From assembly GCA_030765055.1 (NCBI GenBank), contig JAUKNK010000323.1, positions 176,001 through 240,000 on the forward strand: 64,000 nt of DNA, read 5' to 3'. This document shows positions 1-10,056 of the stretch, in pieces (within the stretch, counting starts at the first letter, position 1; each line of letters opens with the position of its first letter). Below the pieces are notes generated by a model. The model searched no databases and had not been told where the DNA came from. It was given only the letters and a program-made list of their open reading frames with translations. A program made the translations under genes and the position numbers. The DNA is from Mantis religiosa. Its lineage: Eukaryota; Arthropoda; Insecta; Mantodea; Mantidae.

Positions 1-1158
1 TACTAAAAGTTTTAGAAAAACCTAAATGACCAGATAGTGGATCATCATGACATGAGGACAAAATTTCATGCTTTAACACCTCAGGAATGACCAGTAAATG
101 CAAGGGACCAGTAGAACTCGAATTTTTCCTGTACAAGACATCACTTTTCAAAATATAGGTAGAAGCTTGACGTTGAACCTTAGCAGGAGCAGATTCAGGA
201 TCCTTCAGGGCATTAATAATTGGAGTCAGAACTGGATCATCATTTTGTTTCTGAGCAACCTCAACCGGTGATAGCAAACAGGTAATTAGCTCATCAAGTT
301 GTTCAATTTGATGCTCTTCAGGCTGTAACACAGGGAACCTTGACAAAACATCTGCGTCATTATGTTTCTTACCAGATTTATAACATATATCATAATCAAA
401 TTCCTGTAACTTTAGACTCCATCGAGCCAACCGGCCTGTCAAATCCTTTAAATTGTTCAGATAACAAAGGGAGTGATATTCTGAAATAACATGCACTTTA
501 TAGCCATACACAAAAGTCCTGAAATGTGTTAAACCAAAAACGATTGCCAAAAGCTCTAACTCTGGTACACTGTAATTTCTTTCACATTTTGACAAAGTTC
601 TAGAAGCATATGCAATAGGTCTAAGATTATCATTTACTTTCTGTAGTAAAACACATCCTATTCCTAGACCACTAGCATCAGTGTGTAATTCTGTATAGGC
701 TCCAGGATTATAATGAGCCAACACAGGAGCAGAAACAAGAGAGTTCTTTAACTGCTGGAATGCTGTTTGCTGATCCGGGCCCCAAATAAAACTTTGACTT
801 TTCTTGGTCAGCTGAATCAATGGATGGGCAATGTAAGAGTAATTCTTAATAAATTTCCTGTAGAAATTGAACAAACCCAAAACTTTTCTCACGTCTCTAA
901 CATTCTTTGGGCGTGGTAGTTCTTTGATCACTGTAACTTTCTCAGAATCTGGGGAAATTCCATCTTTAGATACTTCAAAACCCAATAACTTTATCTTTTC
1001 CATAGCAAAGAAACATTTCCCAGGTTTCAGTTTAAAATTATGCATTTCCAAACGTTGAAAAACAGCTTCTAAGTTTTCTAATAATTGTTCAAAAGTTTTG
1101 GCAAAAACAACAATATCGTCCAAATATGCTAAAGCTTTCTTAAATTTCAAGTCTCCTA
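1..1158 (-). pseudogene. pol: pol, second part: YLDD box, RNase H, start of integrase
   Basis: The minus-strand frame is open from about 1158 to the window edge. It starts within the reverse transcriptase with AYLDDIVVF (around 1110-1130), passes the thumb region (LGLFNFYRKFI), then RNase H (TELHTDASGLGIG, and PELELLAIV). The position usually TDH in RNase H reads SEYHSL, an Asp-to-Glu change at a catalytic site. Near the edge CHDDPLSGHLGF begins the integrase zinc-binding region. No ATG is needed because this is the downstream portion of pol, displaced by the break near 1165. The 3' end is cut by the window. Confidence 0.85.
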
Positions 1159-2583
1159 CAATTTCTCAGCAACAAAACTGAAAAATCTTGGTGCATTAGC
1201 AAGCCCAAAAGACAAACGTTCAAATTCATACTGCCCTTCATGAGTAACAAATGAGGTATACTTTTTACTATTCTCCTCTAAAGGAATTTGAAAGTATGCT
1301 GACAACAAATCTAAGGAAGCAAACCATTTAGCTTCTCCAAGGTAACTAAGGAGGTCATCAATAAGAGGCAAGGGAAAGGCTGAGTTTACTGTAACCTTAT
1401 TCAGTTGACGATAATCTACACAAAACCGCATAGAGCCATCTTTTTTCTTTACCAACACAACAGGTGATGACCAAGGTGACTGAGAATCTCTAATAATACC
1501 AGCATTTTTCATTTCCTCTACTTGTTGGGAAATAATCTCTTTCTGCTTATGAGCTACCCTATAGGGTCGTTGCTTAATAGGTTTGTCATGCTTTACCTCT
1601 ATTTTAAATTCAGCTACATTAGTTGAGCCTAAATCTTGCAATGAAGTGGCAAAAACATGTTCATATTTTAACAACAGATTATGAAGATCTGACTTTTGAG
1701 CTTCAGTTAAGTTGGTATTAACATTAAATTCAAACTTTGGAGCGTTCAATGGAGTGACATCCTTAGGTGAAACTGAGTTACTTTGAACAAATGCAACTTC
1801 ATGAGCATTAGCTAATACAGTTTTAGCAAAAAGTGTTTGAGGAACAGCTGAATTATTATGTACTGGTATCACAAAGTCCTTTGAAGATTTGCAAACTACA
1901 GGTGGAATAGAAATATTCTTCTTATGCATAATACTGGTAGAAGGCTCGAACATAACCTCATTTGTAATATCAGCTGAAGGCTGCACTGCCACAAAACAAG
2001 TAGTAAGCGGTGGCAATTTAACATCTTTTACAACAGAAACTTTATTAACTATCTGTACCTCATCGTTCAATGGAATCACAGCAATATCTGTAAAGGGACC
2101 ACCACATGTTTCAAAAGGAATGTGTACCATTTCTCCCTCATGAGTTTGAATCTTAACTTCTGCACAAGAATAATCAATGGTAACTTTATGTGAAGTTAGA
2201 AAGTCATTACCCAAAATGAGATTATGTGCCAAGTCTTTTACCACTAACACATCTTCCTGAAAAACAAAGTCATTAATTTGAAATTTCAAATTTGTTTGAT
2301 AAGGCGCATCTAATAACTTGTTACCAGCTGTTTTAAGCAAAATCTCGACAGGTTTCATTTTAGAAATGTCATTGATATGAGCTGCATTCACAATGCTAAC
2401 TGCACTTCCTGTATCCAACAAAATTGGAAGTTTTGACTCCCCAATGGACCCCAAAATTTGCAAAATTTGACCTGGAAGAGAAACAACATTAGACACAGGT
2501 GAACTTACTTTGGGTACCTCTAGGTTATGTCGTTGGAGGCTGGGCCTCTCGAGTTTTTTGAAGCAGATGGTGAAGTCCAGCAA
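1156..2583 (-). pseudogene. pol: pol, first part: protease and N-terminal reverse transcriptase
   Basis: The frame is -1 relative to gag, so it is probably entered by frameshifting and not at the Met at 2583. An aspartic protease active site LLDTGSA lies near residues 55-61, with a flap-side ILGNDFL motif about 70 residues later. A reverse transcriptase follows from about residue 350 (SPWSSPVVLVKKKDGSMRF, then DYRQLN, ASLDLLSAYFQIPL, FGLANAPRFF). The frame ends at 1156 before the YLDD catalytic box; the remaining domain continues in another frame to its left. The break is therefore an insertion or deletion of one or two bases shortly upstream of 1160, in an otherwise well kept gene. Confidence 0.85.
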
Positions 2584-3548
2584 TTACGTGCCATATGACC
2601 ACGCTTGTTGCAATTGTAACACACAATAGGTGCCTGCTGTCTCTTTTCATGATGCCTTGGAGGCTTAAGTGGAGGTGGCTGCACAGTAGATGCAGCAGCA
2701 GTGAATTGAGACTGAAGCTGTTGCATTTGGGTAGCAAGTTTAGTGACGTGTTCACTCAATGTGGAAACAACATTAATAACTGGTTCAGAGTGATTTACAC
2801 TTTCAAACCGTGATAAAACAGGTGCAGATGACACAGGTGGAGAAGTGTAAGTTGATGTTTGTGCTTGTACTAAATGTTGTCTATGTTGCACATAAAAATT
2901 AGCTTTATCAACGCTTTTAATAATTTGTAAAACCTCCTCAACTGTTTGTGGATTTAATGGGAGCAAAGCTTGCACATACTGAGGTTTCAATCCTTTCACT
3001 AAGTTTTTTACCTGCTCCATTTGTGTCATTGCAGCGTTAACTTGGTCACACAAGGATAATGCATCATAAATGTAATCTAATACAGGTTCATTTTCTAATT
3101 GTACCCTCTGCCTAAGTTTAATTTCCAACAATTCATCTTGATTGGACATTTGAAAAGCTGCCAAAAACTGTTGAGTTAGAAAATGCCAATCATGCTCAGG
3201 GTGTCTATGGCAAAAAGTTCGGTACCACAGTGCTGCTGTGTCTCGCAAGTAACATGGGAAAAACTTCAACTTTTGTACATCTGACCAACCATTTGCTGTA
3301 GAAACTAAGTTAAATTTTCTCAAAAATTCTGAAGGAGATATCAGTGCTATCCTGTCAAAACAGGGTGGATCAATAAAAGGCCGAGAAACTTGCATTGTCT
3401 GAGTCTGATTAACATTAGGTGCCATGGATACTTCTAAATTACTAGGTACATGTGCACTTTGATTAGCTAAAGCAGAAGTCGAAGCTATTACATCATGTGA
3501 GACCATTGTAACTGGCACATTGGATGATTGCCGCGTTTTCTTAGGCAT
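2520..3548 (-). CDS. gag: gag polyprotein of the gypsy element
   Basis: A 342-residue open frame starting with ATG at 3548. A central capsid-like region holds the Ty3/gypsy gag pattern (FDRI...PSEFLRKF, then LKFFPCYLRDTAALWY), and one CCHC zinc knuckle, CYNCNKRGHMARNC, sits near residues 310-323 just before the C-terminus. Gag packages the element RNA into cytoplasmic particles. The frame has no stops, unlike the other element genes in this window. It overlaps the pol frame by about 64 bases, and a slippery heptamer lies 10 codons before the stop. The Pro/Gln-rich linker before the knuckle is typical of a spacer region. The assignment to this family is firm; expression is not shown. Confidence 0.9.
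   Translation of the reverse strand: MPKKTRQSSNVPVTMVSHDVIASTSALANQSAHVPSNLEVSMAPNVNQTQTMQVSRPFIDPPCFDRIALISPSEFLRKFNLVSTANGWSDVQKLKFFPCYLRDTAALWYRTFCHRHPEHDWHFLTQQFLAAFQMSNQDELLEIKLRQRVQLENEPVLDYIYDALSLCDQVNAAMTQMEQVKNLVKGLKPQYVQALLPLNPQTVEEVLQIIKSVDKANFYVQHRQHLVQAQTSTYTSPPVSSAPVLSRFESVNHSEPVINVVSTLSEHVTKLATQMQQLQSQFTAAASTVQPPPLKPPRHHEKRQQAPIVCYNCNKRGHMARNCWTSPSASKNSRGPASNDIT
2536..2559 (-). promoter_or_regulatory. -1 ribosomal frameshift signal (A AAA AAC plus hairpin)
   Basis: On the minus strand the gag codons read TCA AAA AAC, so the heptamer A AAA AAC (2559-2553) is in exactly the X XXY YYZ phase. After a 4-base spacer comes GAGGC-CCA-GCCTC (2548-2536), a 5-bp stem with a 3-base loop. 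The pol frame is -1 relative to gag by coordinates. The signal lies in the gag-pol overlap, where a Gag-Pol fusion would be produced. Confidence 0.75.
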
Positions 3549-3982
3549 TTTGACTTACTTTTAAGTAACACTGGACACCAGAATAAAATAAGCAGAATTA
3601 CCAACTGGAATGAACACAAAAATGAAGTGCATACTTCACAAAAACACCAAAAAAAGAAACTATTTACTTTGAATTTTACTGCCAAAACTCACACAGCGTC
3701 CCTTGAAAATCAACACGTGACCACGTGGTGTCCATTATCAATTTCCATGTAGTTATAAAAAAAATTTAGCACAATATTATGAAATAAGTTTACTATTGAA
3801 GAAATCAAATAAAAAACAGACCAAAAGTTAAAGGATTACGAGACGATGACCAGATTAGAATTTCTAACTAATTGAACACCACGCGGTCGGCCATGTTTCC
3901 TCCATCTTTCACCACCGTATACATTCAAATTTTTTTCATAAAAACCGGACTAAAGCAAGGAGAAAAAAAAAATTGAGATCTT

Positions 3983-3999
3983 ACCCGGCGCCTCCACCA
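3983..3999 (-). promoter_or_regulatory. tRNA primer-binding site
   Basis: The minus strand reads TGGTGGAGGCGCCGGGT three bases inside the LTR. Its complement looks like the 3' end of a tRNA finishing in CCA, as needed to prime minus-strand DNA synthesis. I cannot assign the tRNA species with confidence. Confidence 0.6.
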
Positions 4000-4002
4000 A
4001 TA

Positions 4003-4395
4003 TGTCACACCCTACATTAGAATAGATTTAATATTTATTAGCTTTGGGGGGGAATCCGTAGCGGTAGAGCTAAACCATCTCAACAAACACTAGTTACACC
4101 ATGCGGTAGGGTGGACATGTTATTTTACTGATAACTAGCTTACCTGCATGGTGGTGAAAGGTGGAAGGTCCAGCGAAGGAAAACTCACAAATGCATTTTA
4201 AAAAGAGGTTTAATAATTCCAGACAACTTACATTCAATGAGGTTTGTGTTCCGGAGGGTTGCTACCAACACATCCTCTCTCTCTGGTGGCGGCTGGTCGT
4301 CTGCGGAAGAGGAAGCCAACCCCCTCTCCAGCGCAACCAACGAACAAAGATCAGCCAGTGGCGCCAGGTCTGACAACCCATACAGGGTTGCCACA
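4003..4395 (-). repeat. 5' LTR of the gypsy element
   Basis: The + strand segment begins TGTCACACCC and ends GGGTTGCCACA, giving TG...CA termini with an imperfect short inverted repeat, as expected for an LTR of about 393 bp. On the minus strand an AATAAA-like polyadenylation signal lies near the inner end (around 4030-4050). The inner end lies three bases from the primer-binding site. The right boundary is inferred from the termini and from where a hAT reading frame resumes; the partner LTR is outside the window, so it could be off by some bases. Confidence 0.6.
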
Positions 4396-5252
4396 GTATG
4401 TGATCTGGTACAAAACTAGTCTTGTTGAAGATTTAACAAAAATAATTAATAACTGGCCTAAATTAGAAATGCACGAAGAAGTTACAACTCTCGATTCGAG
4501 ATCCAAATCCTTGAAATGTCTTCCAAGATGTACAAGAGAATTAGTATGGAAAAGACTTTCAGAAAAATCTGTGGTAGTCGCGAAAACTAAGACAGAAATA
4601 CATTTGAAGAAGAGAAAACTGATTTTTAATGACAATATGGATGTCAAGGAAACGGCCCTATTAACACCACTTGCTACAGAAAATGACGTCTTCAAATCTT
4701 TGGGAGAACTGGATGACAACTTCGCAAAACCTCTTCAGTTGTGGAAGACATATTCTATTCAGCTGCCAATTCTTTCATCCATAACGAAGAAATTACTTTG
4801 TCTACCAGCTGCATCGGTTCTCTGTGAACGTGTGTTTAGTGATGCAGGAAATACTGTCACCAAACGAAGAGCAGCACTTCATTCAAAGCACGCGAATGCA
4901 CTTAAATGTTTAAAATCATGGATGAAACAACAGTGACTAGGTGAGTCTTCATGTAAACTATTATTTGCATGTCAGTCTCACAAATCTTAGTAGATATTGA
5001 CATAATACGTTACTAAATAATTACTTACAAAAATATTGTAGATCTAATTCAATACATATATAAAGCAATTGCACTTTATGCAAACACAAATTTTGAATAT
5101 AAATATTTAACAGTTTCATAAATAATTAAATATATAGGTATTAAAGTACTTTATATAATTTTCGAAAAGATAATATCCCGAATTATCGATAGATTAATCA
5201 ATTAAACTAACATGGTTAATTGATTAAAAATTTTGATGCATCTACAGCACTA
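4396..5252 (+). mobile_element. hAT transposon relic, 3' half
   Basis: The transposase C-terminus is followed by about 315 bp of AT-rich sequence ending at TCTACAGCACTA (5241-5252). Read inward this is TAGTGCTGTAGA, which resembles the short hAT terminal motif (C/TAGNG). The 5' part is missing because the gypsy LTR begins at 4395; it may lie beyond the other end of the gypsy element, outside the window. The right end is a motif-based guess and no duplicated 8-bp target could be tested. Confidence 0.5.
4397..4936 (+). pseudogene. hAT transposase C-terminal fragment
   Basis: About 180 residues in frame up to a TGA at 4934-4936. The C-terminal 60 residues carry the hAT dimerisation signature: LPILSSITKKLLCLPAASVL, then CERVFSDAG and RRAALHSKHANALKCL. 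The upstream part is charged and has no domain I recognise. The frame is open leftward into the LTR, but that translation is LTR sequence and unrelated. hAT enzymes cut and paste DNA using an RNase H-like core whose catalytic acids mostly lie upstream of what is kept here, so this fragment is inactive alone. It could be the tail of a domesticated ZBED-like gene, but the interruption and lack of introns favour a transposon. Confidence 0.8.
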
Positions 5253-8200
5253 ATATAAATGTAGTTGGATTACTCTTAAAACATTTTCCATTAAGTATTA
5301 AGCCAAGTTAAAAATCCATAAGGCATCCATGGTTTGAGCACTACAATCGGTGTTATACTTGTCAGAGGAAAGTCTGCAAGCTGTGTTGCATTTATTTCCC
5401 AGAAGCCAAACCAACAAAAGTTGTGCAAATTAACATTGATTTAGAAGTTTCTGAGTTTCATTAAAACTGGACAACAGCCGAGAGGTTGTTTCCAGGATTT
5501 AAAAATAATAATACAAGAGCACTTCCATCCACTTAAGCTACGAGTAATCAGGTTTTTGTATGCTTATTTCCGCTCATGAACCTTTCCTTCCTTATGTACA
5601 ATTTTTGCTAAGAGATACCTTTTGTATAATAGGAACTTCAAATTTATTTTACACTTTACATTGTTTAACTTTTCCTTTAACTTAGACTTCTTGATTTGCT
5701 TCTGTATAACATTTGATTAGGTTGACAGTATTAAGCTATGCAGTTTCGGATTACGAATTGATATTAAACCTTCCGATTATCGCACGAGTCTATTATGTAA
5801 AAGATATTTCCAAATATAATTTATAGTTAAGTACTTCTCAGACTTCTAAGCCCGTGAAATCCATTTTTATGCATCTAAATAAGGCATTACAGCGGGCACT
5901 GAATGTACATTTTATGCACTAAGTATACACTCCAAAAGGTTAAGTTGCTTTTCAACCATGTAAAATCAATTTTCACTTTTAAAGATTATATTAGGTTTAA
6001 AATGCAAATGACTGGAGTATGCTAAAATTGTACTGCAATTAAAACATAAAATACATTTAACTACTATGACCAGTATCTTAATGTCTGAAAGTATGAATTA
6101 TAATTGAGCAACAATATATGTGGCGAGCAAAGTTCCAGGTTGGCGACGGTTTTAAGCTAATATTTTGGCGAGCAAATAGTTCCACTTTTACGGGACAGTT
6201 TGAAACAAAGTGTTTAGCTCAGGTTTAAGCAATGAGATTAATCTCAGGGTATGCGTGGATATGTGTGAGAAGGATAGTTTAATGACACTGGAATGCCCGT
6301 TTCAAACTGATTTATTGACTGCTTCTTTTTTTCAGAACATCGAACTTGAAGTTGCTGACCAAGGGTTACCAATAGATCATTGTTCAGGGAAACTGAAGGT
6401 GGAATGCTTATTACTCGATAAACTTGATTCATTCTTCACTTACATATGACCCGACAAATATCTTCTCTCACCTCTTCTGGTCTGTCCTCAACCAAGACAG
6501 AAGAAGTGGACCGCCCTAATCGGCTCACGCCGTGGACTGTCTTAATGGCTTGCCAGCCACGAACTGACTGTCCTCACAGCTTCGTGTGAGTATGTCGCTT
6601 TCACTTTCTGGAAGCCCATTATTCAACCAAAGATTCCCTTTGTGACAACTTTGCCCATTGTCCTTATTATTATGGGTCCGAAAAATACCTTTATAAACAA
6701 AGTCAAGTGCTATCCATTCAGGATTCTTACTAAGAAAACCTTTTTTTTCCTCCCGTGTCTTTTGTTAAACAACTACTCTCCCCCAACTGTTATTCGACTC
6801 AACTGTCCTTGCACGTGTTGTAACAAAGAACCAACATTCCTTTGAAATCCATCCTGATTCTTTACTTATTTAAATCCTTTAATTTCGGTATCATAATATA
6901 GAATCAGGGCTCATTATTGAAACAAGACGGTTTAAATATTAATCAGCAGTTTTCAGTACAGATGTAATGCACATTGCAGATATATCATTGCAAATTAAAC
7001 GCCCTGGAGGTAAAGTACAGTAATGTACATGAAAAATATGGTGAACTACTGCATGGGAACATATTTATTGGGATATGAGTACTTTCAATATACAGGATTA
7101 GTTTGTTGGAATATACTGACTCTCCAGAAAAAGAATTAACTTGAAACTTTGGACAACGAAGAAGACGGGCTATGCGAGTCAGAAAACGACTAGAAATCCA
7201 CTACTGGCAGTTCTGACTCTTTGAAAAGGATTTCTGTCGCTCTGCAGTCATTGAAAAATGCATAAGACTGAAAGGCACAGCTTGGAGGAGTTATGAATTC
7301 TGATTCTTTTTCTACAAAACGAATGACTACGTACTAAACTAAACCAGCCATTTTCCAGGAATTCTTTATTCCTGCAGTCTATTCATTACAGGTTTTTAAT
7401 CAAACCAACATTCTGATATCAACACCACCTTTCATTTCTGCGTGCGGAAGAAAAATGAAATACTATAAATGGTAAAATTAGCATCAATAGGACTCAAAAC
7501 TTTAAAAAAATGACTCAGTGATCCAAACAAGCATATTAGTTTACCACAATCTTTCCTTCCTTCATGTTATGCAATCCGTAGAAAGGGCCAGTTTTAAATT
7601 ATGCATCTACTTACAAAACATGCACTTGGTCTTTATTTCGCCTTCAAATGTATTCTTTGGGATACCGAAAGATCCTGCATAGGAATGCTATATCAATACA
7701 ATCTACAGTTCCATTTTCTCCATAGACAATGGTGTCGATTTTGTCTAACACCTTGAAATTATGAGCTGATGTTTGTGTCTGTGCTTCTAAATATTTAGAT
7801 TCTGTACTTCTATTCCACACAACATTATTGTGTTTCATTTTTTGAAAGACGAGGATAAAAGAAACCGAGGGTGGATGAGGCTTCACATTGTTACTTAATA
7901 AAAGCAGTCCTAGTTTCACCAGTCTAGACTCCCACGATGGCAGAAAAATCGAAGCCCCATTCCATTAGCTCTTATATTGTAAAGGGGTGAAAGAGTCACC
8001 TCCGCAAACTTCAGTGTAAATTAAATTCTAAGTGAATCTGATTTAGCTGGCGGAGGATATTGACATTGCTTTTGCATTCGCCTGGCTGGTAATTCTATCT
8101 CAATCTGTAAATTTACTTTCTCACTAGAACGAATTATTAATTCCAGTGGAACTTAGAAATTCATATGTTTAGGCAATCAAGCCTTTGGAATTGTATAGTT

Positions 8201-9157
8201 TTATGCATCTGGTACTAAAATTAGAGCTTTTAAAATGAGCCATTATTATTAAAAATTACAAATTATGAAACTCAGTGGAGTAACTTTTTATAATATTCAA
8301 TTGAATAAGCTGTTTCTTGCAATGATATTGTGTGTAAAGGAAGCAGTTCTGTTATGTAACCCCAATTTGTTTTTAAACCCTCAAGTCAATTAGTACCAAT
8401 TACCTAATTTTGTGCCCTCTATATACTTAAACCTAAGCTTTTAATTAATCACTATACTAGATTGAAAAGTTAAATATTTATTTTATTTTATAAGTATTAA
8501 ACAAGCTTGTCTTGCAAATAATCTGCTGCGCGTGATATAGTCCTTCAAATTGTTAATCACGAAAACAGATATGAAAACAAAAACATTTGAAAAGTTTGTT
8601 TATTTACAAATTAGTAATGCAGTTATGTGATTTATAGAAAGACTGGATGTATTAAAAACAATAGTTAAACACATAGTATATATTTTCTTCAAATCCAGCA
8701 CAATCATTTGGCAGCTCACATATTTCAGTTCATGCACCGAAGCCACAATTACACTTTCTGCATTAGAAAACCTGCCACTTCAGAAACAAAACAGCATGGT
8801 AAGGCCCAACAATGAACGGTTCTAAAGTGCAGATTCTTTCAGATTGCTTTGAATGAAGCTTACAATTTCATCGTTTGAATAATCACCTTCTGTTTTATCC
8901 TGTTGAACCCATCATGCGTTTTCTCCAAGTAGACGTCATTTGTCAACAAGTTCAAGTCCTTCACATCCACACCCTTTACATCTGCGCCAATGTCCTTAAT
9001 TTGTTCTTACATTTTGCTGTTTCTTTGGGACTTCCAAATATGCTTTGTATGTGTTCCCGATACAAGCATTGCGGCACGTGATATTCTACCGGTTTTTCTA
9101 ATTCTTCTACTTTAAAACAGCCACAGAGCGAATGTTCCTTTGGGAAATGTTGAATGA
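5253..9157. other. about 3.9 kb without a recognised gene
   Basis: AT-rich and full of stops. The short ORFs here (at most about 90 codons) have no family motif I recognise. The only structure I noted is a diverged repeat at about 6205-6440 (listed separately) and a short Cys-rich reading frame at about 5330-5460 with no convincing identity. Confidence 0.6.
6205..6440 (+). repeat. Unnamed dispersed repeat, copy 1
   Basis: Resembles 30205-30385 over roughly 200 bp, sharing blocks such as TCTCAGGGT.TG.GTGGATAT, TTTATTGACTGCTTCT and the CATATG near the right end. Divergence is high with small indels. No coding motif or TSD is visible, so its class is unknown. Confidence 0.4.
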
Positions 9158-9370
9158 TAAGTCGCCATTAAGGTAGTTGTCTCATGTGTTTATGAGAACT
9201 CCTAGTGGTTTATCGGGAGAAACACGAGTCAGTTGGAGAATTTAATGTCATATTGGCACGTTGGCCATAGAAGCTCAAATGGTTAGAGCGGCTGGACGGA
9301 AACCAGAAGATCCGTGGGTCAAATCCCGGCTATGGCATTGAATTTTTCAGTCTGGCTCTACCCTTTCATA
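9158..9370 (+). repeat. tRNA-headed SINE-like unit, copy 1
   Basis: A 213-bp unit repeated nearly exactly at 9477-9689 (period 319 bp), about 95 % identical by eye. It holds a tRNA-like segment at 9264-9337. The 106-bp spacer (9371-9476) continues directly from the unit and probably belongs to the same element, so the arrangement is a tandem duplication or head-to-tail dimer. Confidence 0.75.
9264..9337 (+). pseudogene. tRNA-like sequence (SINE head), copy 1
   Basis: A near-canonical cloverleaf of 74 nt: acceptor GCCATAG paired with CTATGGC and a trailing A, D-stem GCTC/GAGC, a 7-base anticodon loop ACGGAAA flanked by CTGG/CCAG, and a B-box-like GGTCAAATCC. The T-stem pairs poorly and position 33 is C rather than T, so it is unlikely to be a functional tRNA. 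The formal anticodon would be GGA, but the class I shape does not fit tRNA-Ser. Confidence 0.6.
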
Positions 9371-9476
9371 GTGCGTCCTACACACGGCTAGTGTTAAAGA
9401 ACAATTAATTTCCATTAATTGTACCTAATAGTGGTCCGAACTATAAAGCCCGGGCCTTAAAGTACTTACAGCATAG

Positions 9477-9689
9477 TAAGTCGCAATTAAGGTAGTTGTC
9501 TCATGTGTTTATGAGAACTCCTAGTGGTTTACCGGGAGAAACACGAGTCATTTGGAGAATTTAATGTCATATTGGCACGTTTGCCATAGTAGCTCAAGTG
9601 GTTAGAGCGGCTGAACGGAAACCAGAAGATCCGTGGTTCAAATCCCGGCTATGGCATTGAATTTTTCAGTCTGGCTCTACCCTTTCATA
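9477..9689 (+). repeat. tRNA-headed SINE-like unit, copy 2
   Basis: Second copy of the 213-bp unit at 9158-9370, with about ten substitutions. After 9689 the similarity to the first copy's continuation stops, so this copy is truncated relative to it. Confidence 0.75.
9583..9656 (+). pseudogene. tRNA-like sequence (SINE head), copy 2
   Basis: The same cloverleaf as at 9264-9337, with a better A box (TAGCTCAAGTGG) and B box (GGTTCAAATCC). The acceptor stem GCCATAG/CTATGGC is intact. The T-stem still pairs badly, so it is read as a SINE promoter head and not as a tRNA gene. Confidence 0.6.
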
Positions 9690-9828
9690 ATTCAAAGTTT
9701 GTCATGCAAATGTATTTAACATATAGTACTTAGGCACAATCAGTTTTGAAGAAATATTTTTTTCCCAAAATATTCCATGTACGGAATAGTTTCTTGTGGC
9801 GCATTTTTTTAAATCCTGTTATTTTTAA

Positions 9829-10040
9829 GGTTTTGACGTCCTCCAACCTTAAGTTATATCGAACGATGAATGAAATGGCTGAAATGATGCTCAAATGAGC
9901 CCAAGGTCCCTAGACGTTCATCTTTCAGGATAAGGGAAACTCCGAACCCTTATTCAGATAACTCACCCTGAACGAGAATCAAACCCGGGATCTCTGAACA
10001 TGAGGCATACATACTACTACCTTCGCTATAGAGGAGGTCG
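9829..10040 (-). repeat. SINE family S2, copy 1
   Basis: On the minus strand the tRNA-like head runs from about 10040 leftward, followed by a body containing the GTGAGTTA.CT and CCTTATCC blocks and ending in a conserved TTGGAGGACGTC-like tail. The same family recurs at 16867, 23771, 25356, 38371 and 61086. This copy has a degraded head (TACTACTACCTTCGCTATAG). Confidence 0.75.
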
Positions 10041-10056
10041 AAAATGGTGTTCTACA

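Larger units (their letters stand above)
1..4395 (-). mobile_element. Ty3/gypsy LTR retrotransposon, 3' part beyond window
   Basis: Read on the minus strand the order is LTR (4395-4003), primer-binding site, a leader of about 430 bp without a convincing ORF (3982-3549), gag, then pol (protease, reverse transcriptase, RNase H, start of integrase), which runs off the left edge at base 1. This is the standard Ty3/gypsy (Metaviridae) order. Gag is uninterrupted and the gag-pol overlap carries a frameshift signal. Pol has one visible frame break near 1165, so this copy cannot make a full polyprotein from the sequence as given. The rest of integrase, the polypurine tract and the 3' LTR lie outside the window. 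The LTR abuts a hAT transposase reading frame at 4396, so the element appears to have landed in an older hAT copy. Confidence 0.9.

Noticed and set aside
5330..5460. Cys-rich frame (RCYTCQRKVCKLC) as a piggyBac C-terminal finger
   Set aside because: Only about 40 codons, spacing not diagnostic, and no piggyBac catalytic motif or TTAA ends nearby.
9264..9337. Functional tRNA gene
   Set aside because: The T-stem does not pair, position 33 is C, and the sequence is part of a duplicated SINE-like unit.
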